DNA of 64,000 bases, taken from contig JAXGGA010004469.1 in assembly GCA_038373865.1 (NCBI GenBank), positions 24,099 to 88,098 on the forward strand. The letters are read 5' to 3'. The translations under genes were made by a program, and so were the position numbers. How positions within the stretch are numbered: position 1 is the stretch's first letter; the number at the start of each line of letters is the position of its first letter. The notes under the pieces are model-generated. The model was given only the letters and a program-made list of their open reading frames with translations, was not told the origin of the DNA and did not search any database. Shown here piece after piece: positions 1 through 11,008 of the stretch. Origin of the DNA: Uloborus plumipes (lineage: Eukaryota; Arthropoda; Arachnida; Araneae; Uloboridae).

Positions 1-2777
1 GTAATAAACACTTAAACAAAGCTGGGTAAGGGAAAATTTCAAGTTTTGCCTTGGCTCTGAAAAAATCATAGATCCAGCACTATTAATACCCAGAGAAGAT
101 CCTCCAAAATTGCTTGTTTAAAATATCAATTTCCGAAAATTGCTGCAGTCGATTCCCGAAGCTCCTATTCCACTTCTGTCGTTATCAGAATTTGGGGCAT
201 ACAAGGAGTTTTATGATTTGAATCACTTTTGATTTCACTCAAAATTTTGCAGTGGTTTCCTCAAATGATTTTAGAAAATGCGTATTTTTCTTTTTCTCAA
301 AAAAATTTCTGGGGACTTGTAAATTGGTGTTTTTCTAAAATCAACCTTTTCTAAAACTTGATTATCTCAGCACTTTGATTCAACCAAAGTAATTTTCTGC
401 AATTACATCATCACATTTAGTGCCCAAATCGCAATATATTTTAAATTTTATAGCTGATCATCGGGGATCCTGTCAGGGGTGGCCGAATATAGGGAAACTG
501 TCATGTTTCAGGCCTGTAGCTCCCTGCACTGTTTTAGCAGTTTTCGTAAGAAACCTAGTTAGTACTATATGCATGTGTATATATTACTTAAATCGATCAT
601 TAGTTGTAAAGCTAATCCTCTGGTGATGAAAAATGGCCTTTTTCGTATGTATAGAAACAAAAAAGTGTACACTTCGTGATCTTATTTCTGTGCTCTGAGG
701 GTCAACAGGAAACTTGACGAGTATTTTAAACTAGAGCAGTGGTCCCCAGGTATTTGCAAAGGGTTCATGTAAACGAAAGAATGAGTTCAGGGACCACGAG
801 ATACAAATAGGGGTCAGCAACCTGGATCATTAGCAAAAAATCTGAGCAACGGCCTGTATCAAACACTACAATTTGTAATGAATGCTGGCAGCCCAGTTAT
901 ACCCATCAAAAGATTTCAGTTTCTTCCTTATTATGGACTCGTCAGTTTGGAATAGCCAGTATCCGAGCCCGACGCAGAAATCAGATCAATGAAGCTGGAA
1001 GGATGAAACTAGTCTCTGAATGGCTTAACTGGGCTGTCAGCATATTGCAAGTAGTTCTGGCTATATATAAAGGGCAGTGGCTTATTTGCTGCTTGATACT
1101 TAATATTGTTAAACAAAATAAGTAGCCCATAATTATATTTTATATAAATGAGTTAGAATTAGCTGAAATTAAAATTTGGCTTGAAACAGGATGTTTTAAG
1201 GATTTTAATTACAATGCAAAGCCTGAATTTGGTTGTCATTAAAAAGCATGTCGTGAAAAAACATGTTGACTTTGATGAAATTTTATGGATGTGACAACCT
1301 GTCTTGGAAGCTAACATATATAAATTTTCAGCTTAGGATCTAGGAACCCTGAAAAAAGAAGAGACTTTAAAATGGCAGGTCCGATTCATGAAACAAATTG
1401 CCATGTTTAGGTTTGTGATGAAAAAAGTTTATCACACTGGAGGCCTGAAATTTTGGGAGATTAAAGTGCATTTAGTTCTTAATACGGTCTGTAGCATTTT
1501 TGTGAAGTTGAGCTCATTAACTTTAGTATAAAGTGCATGAAAACGCTTGACAAAGCACAGGGGAAATTTTTCTTCTTAGATTTTAAGGTGACATAATATA
1601 TAAAAACAATTTAAATACTCGTACTTCATAAATTTGTTGTCAAAGTACGCATTTTTAATGGGTTACAGTTACAGAGTTGAAATATTGATTTCGTAAATTA
1701 TATTTTCAGCCAAAGAGGCTATTAAAATCCTTGACGTGAAAATACGTAAACTGAAAACTTTGAAAACAACTGAATGAAAAATATTTACATTAAAAATGCA
1801 ATGTGTTAAAATAAAACCTGGCTATTTTACAAGAAAATGATTAGTTTTGTATGGAATCAAATTACAAGAGCGGCACTTTTTCTTCTGCTAGAGGGAGGGA
1901 AAATGGACTTTTTGGGAGGCCACAGTGACCTTCGAGGACACAGGTAAATGGAGTGAAATGATGATTGGGCGAATTGGAACTTTTTGTGAGGTAACAATGA
2001 CCTCCCATAACTTTCAATTGGGTACTCCTGCTGCCTCCTTCCCTCCCTCCCCCTCGCGTAACGCAAGTCCTCGCTACCCATGAATAAGGATGAAACTTTT
2101 TTAACCAACTTAATATTTCAACCTCTGTTTAGGGTTCTCACCCCATTCAGATAAGGGTTAAAAATAAATTAAAAAGAAGAGAAATTAAAAAAGCAGGAGT
2201 CAAAAAGTCCCAGAGTCGGAGTCTATTATTTTTCCTCCCTCTCTGCAACCCTGGTTACTAGACTGCGCAGAAAATTTGGATTTTTTAAACTTTTTCAGTA
2301 ATGAAACAGCTACTTCTGATGTGATATTGGCAGCTTCAGTGAAGACTGTTACTAGAAAAATTCAAGGAATCCCAGTTGTCTTGAGATTTTCTAGTAATAC
2401 TGCAGTTATTTTTAGTGTGAGTTGAAAAGCTGAAATAATCAAAGTTACTTAAAAATTGATCGAAAAAAGTTCAGTTCAGCAGTTACTAAATCCATAATAT
2501 TTAAAAGCTTCTACTTAATCACTATTAGTTTATTCATAAAAAATATTAAAAAAAAACATTTATTACCTGTTACAATTTTTTTTATTTTTTTAAGTGCCTT
2601 ATTGACTTGAACATCTTTTCCCTCCTATTCCAAAATCTATCTAGCTTGTTTTTAAAAATAATAATTATTTTTTCCAGCTCGAAACTTACTGTGCTTAAAA
2701 TGTAACAAACAAAAAAGACTTTTTTAAATGTTAGTAAACTACAGAACACAAGAGCTAGACTACTTGATGTCAATTAC
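1..2777. other. AT-rich non-coding stretch, no gene recognised
   Basis: Only short open frames occur here and none resembles a known protein or is flanked by convincing splice sites. The sequence is AT-rich with homopolymer runs. A short inverted repeat lies at 881-1046. A fragment around 2190-2260 has the GAGTCGGAGTC wording often seen in hAT-type repeats, but I could not find two ends. Confidence 0.6.
881..1046. repeat. Short inverted-repeat element (about 166 bp)
   Basis: AATGCTGGCAGCCCAGTTA at the left end is matched in reverse complement near 1025-1046 with one mismatch. The interior is non-coding. The layout suits a small MITE or the core of a larger decayed element. No clear target-site duplication was seen, so the boundaries are approximate. 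Confidence 0.4.
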
Positions 2778-3443
2778 TACTGTCAGTCCATCACGAGAAA
2801 AGCTCCCGCCGAAATGTCTGTGCCTGTCTGTAGCTATAGTAAGGATGCAGGTCTCATTTTTTCAGTGGAAGCTTGATAACGAATGAAACACTTGCGAGCT
2901 CTAATTTTGTGTCTGCTTTATTGCTTTTTTCTTTAAAGAGGGGGCGTGGAGGGGGGATAAGCCATCCATTGCTTCTAAAGATGCATTCAATTTATAAAAT
3001 AACATTTTAATCAATTGCATAACCATTTTTTTTTTTTTTTTTTGAGAAGAGTTTTCACATTGAATAAAACATTTCATTTGTTTACACAAACGAAATCAAT
3101 TGTGTACTAAGATATATATTTTTATAAAACTGTATACCTTACTGCGTTTAAAAATAGTTACTCGATAATTAAGTGAAATTAAGTAAAGTGCTTCAAGAGC
3201 ATCATTAACCATAAGAGATGAAAGGCAGATACAAAATACAGCATTTTTAATTGTACTTAAGGACTGAAAATGATTTTAGAACAGAGTACAATGAAGTTTT
3301 GCTTTTGAAATTCGTTATGAAAAGGGTAATTTTACAAAGTTATTTATGCATTCTGAACAATAGCAAATTCAACGAATAACTTTAAATAAATTGAGTTTGT
3401 TATACAACAGAAATTGCAATCAAATAAACTTACCAGAATCACA

Positions 3444-3735
3444 TTTCATTTCACACCTTCACGGTCCCCCGTACCTACCACAGCTTCGTGGTTTAACCGG
3501 GATAGGGCCCTGAAGGGCGCTCTGTTCTTAATTTTGAACCAGAACCTAGGGTCGAGCAAACCCTAGGCCCAGCACCCCCAGAGGTATCGTTTCACTTGGA
3601 GGACTTTGTGACCACGACATTTTTAACGCCTCCCAGCCACCATTAATCAAGGCGGTGGATCTTTGATCGACTGGGATCGAACCCGGGTCCCTCCGGACAC
3701 GAGTCCGATGCCTTACCGATCGGGCCACCACGGCC
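3444..3735 (-). mobile_element. tRNA-derived SINE, copy 1
   Basis: On the minus strand it begins GGGCCGTGGTGGCCCGATCG, with an A-box-like TGGCCCGATCGGTAAGG and a B box in GGGTTCGATCCC, the internal RNA polymerase III promoter of a tRNA-like head. A roughly 200-bp body follows, ending in GTGTGAAATGAAATG rather than poly(A). It is flanked by a perfect 15-bp duplication, CTTACCAGAATCACA, at 3429-3443 and 3736-3750, the mark of LINE-driven retrotransposition. It sits in the 3' end of the DDE transposon, and the duplicated target includes the transposase stop codon. It matches the copy at 62380-62667 over its whole length with few differences. Confidence 0.88.
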
Positions 3736-3745
3736 CTTACCAGAA

Positions 3746-5107
3746 TCACAGTGGAGTGATGTCATCAAAATTGTCACTTTCACAAGTCTCCGTTTCTTGG
3801 GAGTCATTGTCACATTCTGATTCTGATGAGTTGGAACCATCGTTACCGATTTTAATTATCAGTTCATCAACAAGTTCCACTAAAAGTCCATCCTTTTTCC
3901 AATAACCATTTTCTAACTTTTCTACATGGCTGCAATGTGCTCTCCATTCTTCACACTTTACTTCATCCATTGCTTGGCACAATAAACTTTTCAAATTATC
4001 CAGTGACAACTCGCCACTCACGTTCCTTTCTCTGATTAAGTTCTTTACATTGGACCAAATATATTCGATGGCATTCAAGTCACAGTGATACGGTGGTAGG
4101 CGCACAACATCGTGTCCTTTACTTTTTAAAAGATTGTCAATTTTGTAGACATTTTTTTTTGGTTTATTGTTTTCGATTAGCAAAAAAAGTTCATCCTTTC
4201 GCATTCCTGAATTGCAATTAATTCCTTTCTGTGTGAGCCAGTCAATCATTTGCTGTTTCAAAGCATACTTGGTGGGTGTAGGATTTTCCACTTTTGTGTG
4301 GTATGGAGCATTATCCATACACACAACACTATTTATTGGCAAATTTGGGATTAGTTTTTCTTGAACCCATTTTGAGAAATTATCATAGTTCATTTGACCG
4401 TAGTAGTCTCCACTTTGTGTGGATGCTTTATAAATCAATTGGGCACCAGGAAGAAAACCGCTAGAAGAGCCAGCATGGACAACAATAAGTATTTTTCGAA
4501 TTCACATTTATTTGGGCTCCTTGAACTGTTTCATTTTGCCAACATTTTTTGAAAGTGAGGTTGCTGTCTACCATTTTCTCGGTGATGCTTCATTTTTCTC
4601 AAGTAATTGTTCCGCCAATACACAATATCAGGCCTTTCAACTAGTATTTTTCTCTTATTGGTGCACTTCTTCCAGCGAAAATTCATCGAATGTAATACTT
4701 TGCGCAAGGTTTCCTTTTTCCATTCAAAATTCATTTTATCTTTTAAAACTGGCAGTAACTTCCGTAACGATGGTACCTTTTTTCCTTCAGGTAAAATCTT
4801 GAATAACTTGACGTATGATGCATTTGTCAAAATCATCAAGTTCACAGTTTCGGTAACTTGGCCTTTTACGATGTTTTCCCGGTGTTCTTAGAACTTCATT
4901 TTCTTGCAAAGCTGAAACTTCATTTTTGATTTTTTTAATTGTGGAGGTTGACACTCCAATTGCCTCAAATGCTCTTTTCAAAGACTGCTGAAGAGGAACT
5001 TTCAATACTTTATTCGCAGCTTCTTCAGCGCAAAACTCTGCAACATTATGCACGATTTTTCGTGCCTGAGATCGAAACGTAATACCTTTCTTGAATTGAA
5101 AAGGCAT
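3746..5107 (-). pseudogene. Broken DDE transposase (Tc1/mariner-like, DDE_3 type)
   Basis: Read on the minus strand, the N-terminal part starts at the Met near 5107 (MPFQFKKGITFRSQARKIVH). It carries a helix-turn-helix-like region with the family wording STIKKIKNE, TPGKHRKR and ELDDFDKC. The frame breaks near 4800 and resumes with VPSLRKLLPVL and FRWKKCTNKRKILVERPD. A second break near 4500 precedes HAGSSSGFLPGAQL, then VCMDNAPYHTKV (second catalytic Asp) and PPYHCDLNAIEYIWSNVK (catalytic Glu in NAIE). The stretch that should hold the first catalytic Asp (a DETW-type motif), just before KKCWQNETVQG, is missing. Two frameshifts and the lost Asp make it inactive. A longer frame upstream of 5107 starts inside an AAAATGACAAAAC tandem repeat and is probably spurious. 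This transposase family is common in arthropods. Confidence 0.85.
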
Positions 5108-5126
5108 GTTCAAAGCAACAACAGCA

Positions 5127-5203
5127 ACAAAAATGACAAAACCCAAACTAAACACCAACAACAAAAATGACAAAACCAAAACTAAACAGCAAAACAAAAA
5201 TGA
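5127..5203. repeat. Short tandem repeat, about 2 units of ~35 bp
   Basis: Units of the form AACAAAAATGACAAAACC followed by AAACTAAACA occur side by side just upstream of the transposase start. They create an artificial hydrophobic extension if the frame is read through them. Confidence 0.6.
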
Positions 5204-5800
5204 AAACAATATGATAGACTAGCTGTTTGAAAAACCCGTGCGACTACACAAAAGTGAGAAGACGAATGGCAAATTGCCGCGCAAAAAACATACTGCTAAC
5301 CCTTCCAGACCATGAATCAGGTCCGTTTCTATGGTAATAGACTGGTGCAGACAATCCGGCGGGAGCTTTTCTCGTGATGGACTGATAGTATTTTTACAAT
5401 TGATATTGCACTTATGATGCATATTCAAGTGGAAACTCGCAAAATATAATCACACGCGTAATTTTCAGTCGAGTATAAAATGTGGCCCATGGGCGGGCCA
5501 GATTTTTGGTTATTGCGGGCCATAGTTTGAAGACCCCAGATTTGGGACTAACGGTTTCAAAAATAAATTTGCAAGTTAAACGGGTACACACCGCAAACAG
5601 TAATTATTTTAAAGATGCTTATGATGTTATACATAATTCTTAAAACTATCGTCAAAGCAATCGTTCGAAAAGTGTCTGCTGTGTTGTGTAAATTTCGGTA
5701 GCTGTCCGTAATTAAAAATTCTGTAGCGTACACGTTAATCCAGTTCATTTTACAACTTATCAGCGTCGATATGTTTTTGTGTGAATACGAATTCATTCAT

Positions 5801-6892
5801 TTTTACTTCCTTTTACGTAGTAAAGGAAGTATTGTAATCGCGAAAAACTTTCACTCAAATTTTGGTCTAAATGTTGACTTTGCTCACCCCCGAATGAATG
5901 TTGTGTAGTTTTGTACAACCTATCAGCACGTGCATATGTACCTAATAACATTCAAACCGCCAAAAAATCCATTTCGACCATCTACGAGTAAATTACGATG
6001 AGTTTTCTCGTGGAAGTCTGTATATACATAGTGCGTATGTATGTATGTCGCGTAACTCAAAAACTGTATGCCGTAGAAGCTTCTGGTTTGGTATGTAGGC
6101 TCTGACGGGGATCTAGTTGTGCACCTCCCTTTGTGGTTGCATTTGAATAATCCCAAGGGCGTCTTCTACCCCTTTTTTGGGGTAAATCAATATTAATTTT
6201 AATGCAGATTAATATGATTTGGCGCTACCGCTTGGCGATATATCGCCAAACTTTTAGTCGGCGTTTGCCGTCAACTTGGCAACATATCGCCAAGTTTGGG
6301 ACAAATTTGGCGAAAAAATGATGTTTTTGAATTTGGATCCAATTTGGCGCTCTTGGCGATATTTTGTGAAAAATTCACTGAATCATGTTAAAATCGGCGA
6401 TATTTAGAAAATGAAACATTGTAAAACATTATTTGCTTTGATTGGTGACTAACTGGAGTGTTAATGTTTGAATTGTTATCTTGCTCACTCTAAGGCACTG
6501 TTTTAACACTTAAGGCAGGGATTCAAGTGAAACAGCACTGCGATCGCTTCGAATGCAATCGCTACTGTAAGTGAATTACATTATCATCAGCTTAACCAAC
6601 GCCTTAACTTGGCACTGACGTCACTACGAGCGGAGCCAATAAGAGCTCACAAGCAGTCGGCCATCTCCTCTTATTCGCCAAGTAGGCTGTGACGTTTTAT
6701 CTAGCTCGTTTTTCATAGGCAAACGTCACGCTGACGTCACGATGTTTTTATCAAGAAATGTTCTAATGTAATTCATTTCCAGTAGCGATTGTAATTTGCG
6801 ATGGCCTGTTTCACTTGAATCCCTGCCTAAGGCATTTATTATGGAATTTAAACGTAAAAGGAAGTGGTGTGGCGTTCACACCAGATTTTTTC
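5801..6892 (+). mobile_element. 770-bp interspersed repeat, copy 1 (interrupted by a MITE)
   Basis: Starts TTTTACTTCCTTTTACGTAG, which with the following TAAAGGAAGT forms a near-perfect hairpin, and ends near CACACCAGATTTTT. It shares its whole length with copies at 52425-53190 (same strand) and 58844-59602 (opposite strand). The interior has palindromic GGCGATATATCGCC-type units. About 768 bp remain once the inserted MITE (6518-6827) and its target duplication are removed. No protein is encoded. Read on the other strand it starts TCTGGT and ends with the hairpin, which could fit a non-autonomous Helitron or Helentron-like element, but the canonical CTRR terminus is absent. The superfamily is therefore unassigned. 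Confidence 0.8.
6518..6827. mobile_element. hAT-like MITE nested in the 770-bp repeat
   Basis: Terminal inverted repeats read GGGATTCAAGTGAAACAG and CTGTTTCACTTGAATCCC. The flanks carry a perfect 7-bp repeat, TAAGGCA (6511-6517 and 6828-6834), or 8 bp with one mismatch, close to the 8-bp duplication of hAT elements. Copy 2 of the host repeat has the uninterrupted site (CTTAAGGCAACT near 53130), which confirms the insertion point. It is 310 bp and non-coding. Confidence 0.8.
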
Positions 6893-7160
6893 TTTCCATA
6901 TGGTGTTTTAGCATCGCCTAGGCGTTGGTTTTTAGTGGTTCTAAAATGTCCTTTTGAGTTTTGCTTTTTGTAATGGCAACATAACATTCCGGCGTCTGTT
7001 GTCGTTCGTCTGTCGTGTGAACGGTGGTAGGAGTCGGCTGTGTTTCGTATTTATCGCGAAGTAAGTTTTTCTGTATTCAATAATTTTTTAATCGGTTATC
7101 GATTTGTTAATGAAATAAAATTTGAACGTTAACCTACAAAGATCCATGCATTACATATAA
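6893..7160 (+). promoter_or_regulatory. Likely promoter and 5' UTR of the PHF14 gene
   Basis: This short stretch between the 770-bp repeat and the PHF14 start codon is CpG-richer than its surroundings, with several CG pairs in GTCGTTCGTCTGTCGTG (about 7000-7020). A donor-like GTAAGT occurs at 7061 and a weak AG at 7140-7141, so a small 5' UTR intron is possible. No TATA box or initiator stands out. The assignment rests on position and composition. Confidence 0.4.
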
Positions 7161-9359
7161 ATGGAATCTACTAGTAATAATGAGAACCCTAACATGGCGG
7201 AACAGGATCCGCTTGAAGGTGCTAGTTTTTTATATCGAACTATGGTTGTTCGGGATCCTAGTAAACGTAAAGTAAAGCCAGTTGAAAACCATATGCAATT
7301 GCTCGATTTTGGTGATTTGGATGATAGCTCAGATGATAGTGATTTCAAAATTGGTGATGACGTTCCGGAATCAAACGAAGATTCTGGGGAAAGCTCCGCA
7401 GGCAATGATGACAACAGTGAAGATGAGGAAGAAGATGATGGCGATCAAAATTCTGAGACAAAAGAAAATATAATAAATATTAAAAATGAGCCCAGTGCGA
7501 AAGATACAAAATCCCCTTTAGGAGAAATCAGTGAAAATATTCAACAGCCTAAATATAGTGATGCTTCAGCCAAAAAGCTTAAAGTTCTGATATGCAGTGT
7601 CTGTCTTGGGGATGTAAGTTTACTCCCACGACAAAATTCTGAAAAGATGTTAAATGATGATGATGATGAAATTGTGGAGTGTGATTGTTGTGGCATATCT
7701 GTTCATGAAGGCTGTTATGGAATCAGTGATGTAGAAACAGCGGTTAGCACTGTGTCATCCTATTCTACTGAGCCTTGGTTTTGTGATGCTTGTAAGGCCG
7801 GGAATATGAATCCTACCTGTGAATTATGCCCTAACACTGGAGGAATTTTTAAAGAGACTGATGTTGGAAAATGGGTTCATCTTGTGTGTGCATTATACAT
7901 ACCTGGTGTTGCCTTTGGAGATGTGGATAAGCTGTCCCCTGTTACTTTATTTGAAATGCCATATTCACGCTGGGGTGCCAAAGCTTGCTCACTATGTGAA
8001 GATGACAGATTCAGTCGTACCGGTGTTTGCATCAATTGCGATGCAGGTATGTGCAGAACATATTTTCATGTAACATGTGCTCAAAAAGAAGGATTACTAT
8101 CCAAAGCATCTACAGAAGAAGATATTGCTGATCCCTTCTTTGCTTATTGTAAGTTACACTCTGATAAAAATATTTCTAGAAGTAAAAGACGTAATTACTT
8201 AGCACTACAGTCGCAATCTAAAGAGCGTCACTTTAGCGATAGTATCATATCTGATGAGAAGGCAAGAATAGAAAGAAAACTAGCATGGCATCGTGATCGT
8301 TATGTTGCAGATAAAGAGAAAAGACCTCAACCTTGGGTGCCTACACAAAAGATGCCACGATTGCTGACAACCAGTCCATCTGCTTGTAAGAAATTGATAA
8401 AGAAAGCTGAGTTATTAGGTTTGAGTCCACAACTACATATTAGTGGAAGTGATTTCGGCATGGACATAAGACGTAAATGGCATGTTCCACCAGCTTTCAG
8501 TGCCGAGTTTGTGTCATATTACCTCGACAGAAACGTAAGAATGGTATCAATGCAGCACAGGTTAGATGAGTTATTGCAACAAAATAGTCAGCTCCAAGAA
8601 CAAGAGCAAGGTTTGAGACAGAATTATGAGAAGTTAGTTGCAGAGGTCGATGCACTTCGAAAGGAAAATGCCGATTTGACCGAGAACGGCACGCAGTTTT
8701 GGAAGATAATATGCGATTTGAGTGGCAAAAAATATCCTCTCCCGGATGTTCTCCAGCCAAAGCCAGCAATCAAATTGAGCAAGAGCAAGAAATCTGATGC
8801 TTCGGGATCTGTGATTATGGAATGCAGTATCTGTCACAAGTCCCACGACCAGCATCAGCTTGCCAAATGCGACAGTTGCAAATTGCACTACCACTTGGCC
8901 TGCCTGGACCCCCCGCTCTCTCGCATGCCCAAGAAGACAAAATCGCTGGGCTGGCAGTGCAGCGAGTGCGACAAGACGGAAGAAGAAGAGCAGCATGACG
9001 ACGTCGACGCCAATGCTCCGCGAAAGCTCCGGACCCAGTTGAAGGAGAAGTCCGACCAGGATAGGCCGCGAAGGGGTCGGTCATGCAAGAAGGCATTGGA
9101 CGACACCATTGGATCTGAGGGCAAAGGAGAGATCTGGATATCGTCCGGTGCGGAGGATGACCACCCACAAGATGGATCCCGTCCTAGGTCGGACGTGCGC
9201 AGGAAGCGACGTTCCGCAGACATCGGCTATCGCAAGTCCAGGAGGAGGAGCAATAAGCGGAAAATGCAGCGAGAAAGCTGGGGGGAAGAAGAAGGAGTGA
9301 GTGAAGGTACAGAAGCCAAGATTCCCAGGCATTCAACTCGTAGAACATCTTCTAATTAG
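7161..9359 (+). CDS. PHF14: PHD finger protein 14 (PHF14) homologue, single coding exon
   Basis: A nuclear chromatin reader. PHF14 family proteins bind histone H3 through their PHD fingers; the exact role here is inferred from the family. The 732 residues show an acidic Ser/Asp/Glu-rich segment at about 50-100. The first PHD finger spans C145-C211 (ICSVCLGD through WFCDACK). An extended PHD with zinc knuckle runs from C220 to H333 (CELCPNTGG to FAYCKLH). A coiled coil lies at about 464-510, and another PHD finger at C555-C603 (CSICHKS to WQCSEC). The tail is Arg/Lys-rich with likely nuclear localisation signals (RRKRR, KSRRRSNKRK). Finger order and linker wording match PHF14; length is somewhat below the vertebrate proteins. 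The Met at 7161 gives a complete N-terminus; MAEQDP at residue 12 is an alternative start. The coding region has no introns although vertebrate orthologues have many, and the last third (about 8800-9300) is much GC-richer than the rest. Confidence 0.93.
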   Translation: MESTSNNENPNMAEQDPLEGASFLYRTMVVRDPSKRKVKPVENHMQLLDFGDLDDSSDDSDFKIGDDVPESNEDSGESSAGNDDNSEDEEEDDGDQNSETKENIINIKNEPSAKDTKSPLGEISENIQQPKYSDASAKKLKVLICSVCLGDVSLLPRQNSEKMLNDDDDEIVECDCCGISVHEGCYGISDVETAVSTVSSYSTEPWFCDACKAGNMNPTCELCPNTGGIFKETDVGKWVHLVCALYIPGVAFGDVDKLSPVTLFEMPYSRWGAKACSLCEDDRFSRTGVCINCDAGMCRTYFHVTCAQKEGLLSKASTEEDIADPFFAYCKLHSDKNISRSKRRNYLALQSQSKERHFSDSIISDEKARIERKLAWHRDRYVADKEKRPQPWVPTQKMPRLLTTSPSACKKLIKKAELLGLSPQLHISGSDFGMDIRRKWHVPPAFSAEFVSYYLDRNVRMVSMQHRLDELLQQNSQLQEQEQGLRQNYEKLVAEVDALRKENADLTENGTQFWKIICDLSGKKYPLPDVLQPKPAIKLSKSKKSDASGSVIMECSICHKSHDQHQLAKCDSCKLHYHLACLDPPLSRMPKKTKSLGWQCSECDKTEEEEQHDDVDANAPRKLRTQLKEKSDQDRPRRGRSCKKALDDTIGSEGKGEIWISSGAEDDHPQDGSRPRSDVRRKRRSADIGYRKSRRRSNKRKMQRESWGEEEGVSEGTEAKIPRHSTRRTSSN

Positions 9360-10856
9360 TCTTCCCACATAATATACATTCAATACCAAGCTTGAGGATG
9401 TTTTAAAATTGCAATTATTCGTTTGAAAGTGTTCATTGGTCAAAGTGGATTTTTTTCCTACAAGCTGATGGTAACTGTTTTGCAGTTCAGTGCTTCTATT
9501 CAAAAGTTGATGTCGACAAAATTAGTATTGTTTCAATGTGAAAGTTAACTATCAGAAAATAAGGAACTTTTTCATTTGTGTTTGTTGTCACTTTCACAAA
9601 CCCTTCATAGTGAACATCTATCAAGTTATGTGTTGTCAAAAAGATTGACTTTATGCACGTTTTGAAATTGAATTGCCTCTTAATTCTAAAAAAGATATTT
9701 AGACTTTTTTGCCAAGTTTAAAGGAACTTATATTTTAGGTTATAAAAAAAGAGCTGATCTTGGTTTTCTCCCTGTGTAATTCAAGCTTTCTGTAGTGTAT
9801 TGCTGGTGATCAAGTGCATTAGGTACATTCAAATGTTAGTAAATGTGTCTGCTATTTATATAACCAAATTCCCTGTGTTAAAAATAATTCAATTACCACT
9901 AAATTATTTTATTGTTCATTTGTATCAAATTTTTTTAATTTTAAAAGGTGAATTATACAAAGCGAGTTTTTCTTATTTTTCAAACTTGAAAGTTTTAATA
10001 AATTGGTTGACTATTTTTATTTCATTTGAGCTAAAGCTTAAGAGAGTTATGCACCGGCTCAGATCCAGAGGGTTTAATTTGTTCTCCCCCTTTAGAGGTA
10101 ACAAACTTAGTCTTAAGTTGTTTTAGGGGTATCAAATTTTGAGAAATTATTAGGCCCTAGAACCTTATTAATACCTGTACTTTTGAACCCCCTTTCTATA
10201 ACAGTTGGGTGGTCATATTTTAAATGATCCCCTCCAAAATCAGAAGCTGGATACAGTCTTAACTCTGAGCGTTTGATATGCAGCACAATAGTGAGTAGGT
10301 ACTCACTCACATTTGCCTTACAGTACTAAACATTTTGGAAAGGATGTTGACTTATTTCACCATTTACTCTGTTGGTACTTTTCGGCTATAAATATTAAAT
10401 ACTATAATTGCTTATATGGTGCTTGGCGACTTTTTTAATTTTTCAGTTGTCGAATAGTCTCCACCATGTTTGCTCCATATGCTTTAGTTTTACTTATAGT
10501 TGACTTTACAATTGAATATATTTTTCTGGCGAATTATGTTACAATTTGATGGAGCTTTTAGTGCTGTTATATTTAGTTGGCGGGTTGTTTCAATGGAGCC
10601 TTTTTATGTTTTTTTTGGTAGATTTTATTCCTTTTTAATAATGTAATTTGATTAGTTTATCGTTTTCAATTTTAATAAAACTTGTATTATTGTTTAATAG
10701 TGTTTGAAAATACCTTTAAAAAGACAGTACTGTAAGATTTCTCTAGACAAGTAGTTTGTATGGAGCTTTGATAAACATGGTGTAATAAATAAAAATGCTG
10801 ACTGTTATATTTATAGGCGAAAAGTACCTATCTTTCATAGGAAACAGCCGAGTTCT
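9360..10856 (+). other. Probable PHF14 3' UTR and downstream AT-rich DNA
   Basis: No coding potential is seen after the PHF14 stop codon. The sequence is AT-rich with no recognisable repeat ends. The first good polyadenylation signals are more than 1.3 kb downstream, so the 3' UTR may be long. Confidence 0.5.
10674..10789 (+). promoter_or_regulatory. Candidate polyadenylation signals for PHF14
   Basis: AATAAA hexamers occur at 10674-10679 and 10784-10789, followed by T/GT-rich DNA. Further hexamers lie at 11383 and 11433. Which one is used cannot be told from sequence. Confidence 0.4.
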
Positions 10857-11008
10857 GGCAACATGGTCTTGGTGAGATTCCTAAAGTTCCATTGAAATTT
10901 CCGCCAATCAAATCTCTCGCAATGTTGAAAGTTCCATTAAGATGTGACAAAATTCGCCGATTCTTTTAATACATCGCCAAACTCGCACAATGACCATGTT
11001 GCCATGTC
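10857..11008. repeat. Short inverted-repeat element with TGGCAACATGGTC ends
   Basis: TGGCAACATGGTCTTGGTG at the left is matched by the reverse complement of CACAATGACCATGTTGCCA at the right. The roughly 150-bp element is non-coding and lies just downstream of the PHF14 polyadenylation candidates. Similarity extends weakly outward, so the boundaries are approximate. Confidence 0.55.

Larger units (their letters stand above)
2778..5390 (-). mobile_element. Tc1/mariner (IS630) superfamily DNA transposon, inactive
   Basis: The ends are near-identical inverted repeats of about 40 bp. The left end starts TACTGTCAGTCCATCACG at 2778; the right end reads TACTATCAGTCCATCACG on the opposite strand and finishes at 5390. 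Both then continue into GAGAAAAGCTCCCGCCG. The outermost TA on each side fits the TA target duplication of this superfamily. Between them lies one broken transposase gene on the minus strand, plus a SINE inserted at its 3' end. Without the SINE and its duplicated target the element is about 2.3 kb. Confidence 0.85.

Noticed and set aside
1857..2108. 83-codon minus-strand open frame
   Set aside because: Low-complexity Arg/Ser-rich translation with no domain and no splice support.
3546..3749. tRNA gene on the minus strand
   Set aside because: The A and B boxes belong to a SINE head; the same unit with a 200-bp body and target duplications recurs at 62380-62667.
5108..5209. Signal peptide or membrane segment at the transposase N-terminus
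   Set aside because: The hydrophobic run comes from a short tandem repeat upstream of the family's usual start at 5107.
8497..9332. Long minus-strand frames across PHF14
   Set aside because: They are shadows of the PHF14 coding strand in its GC-rich part.
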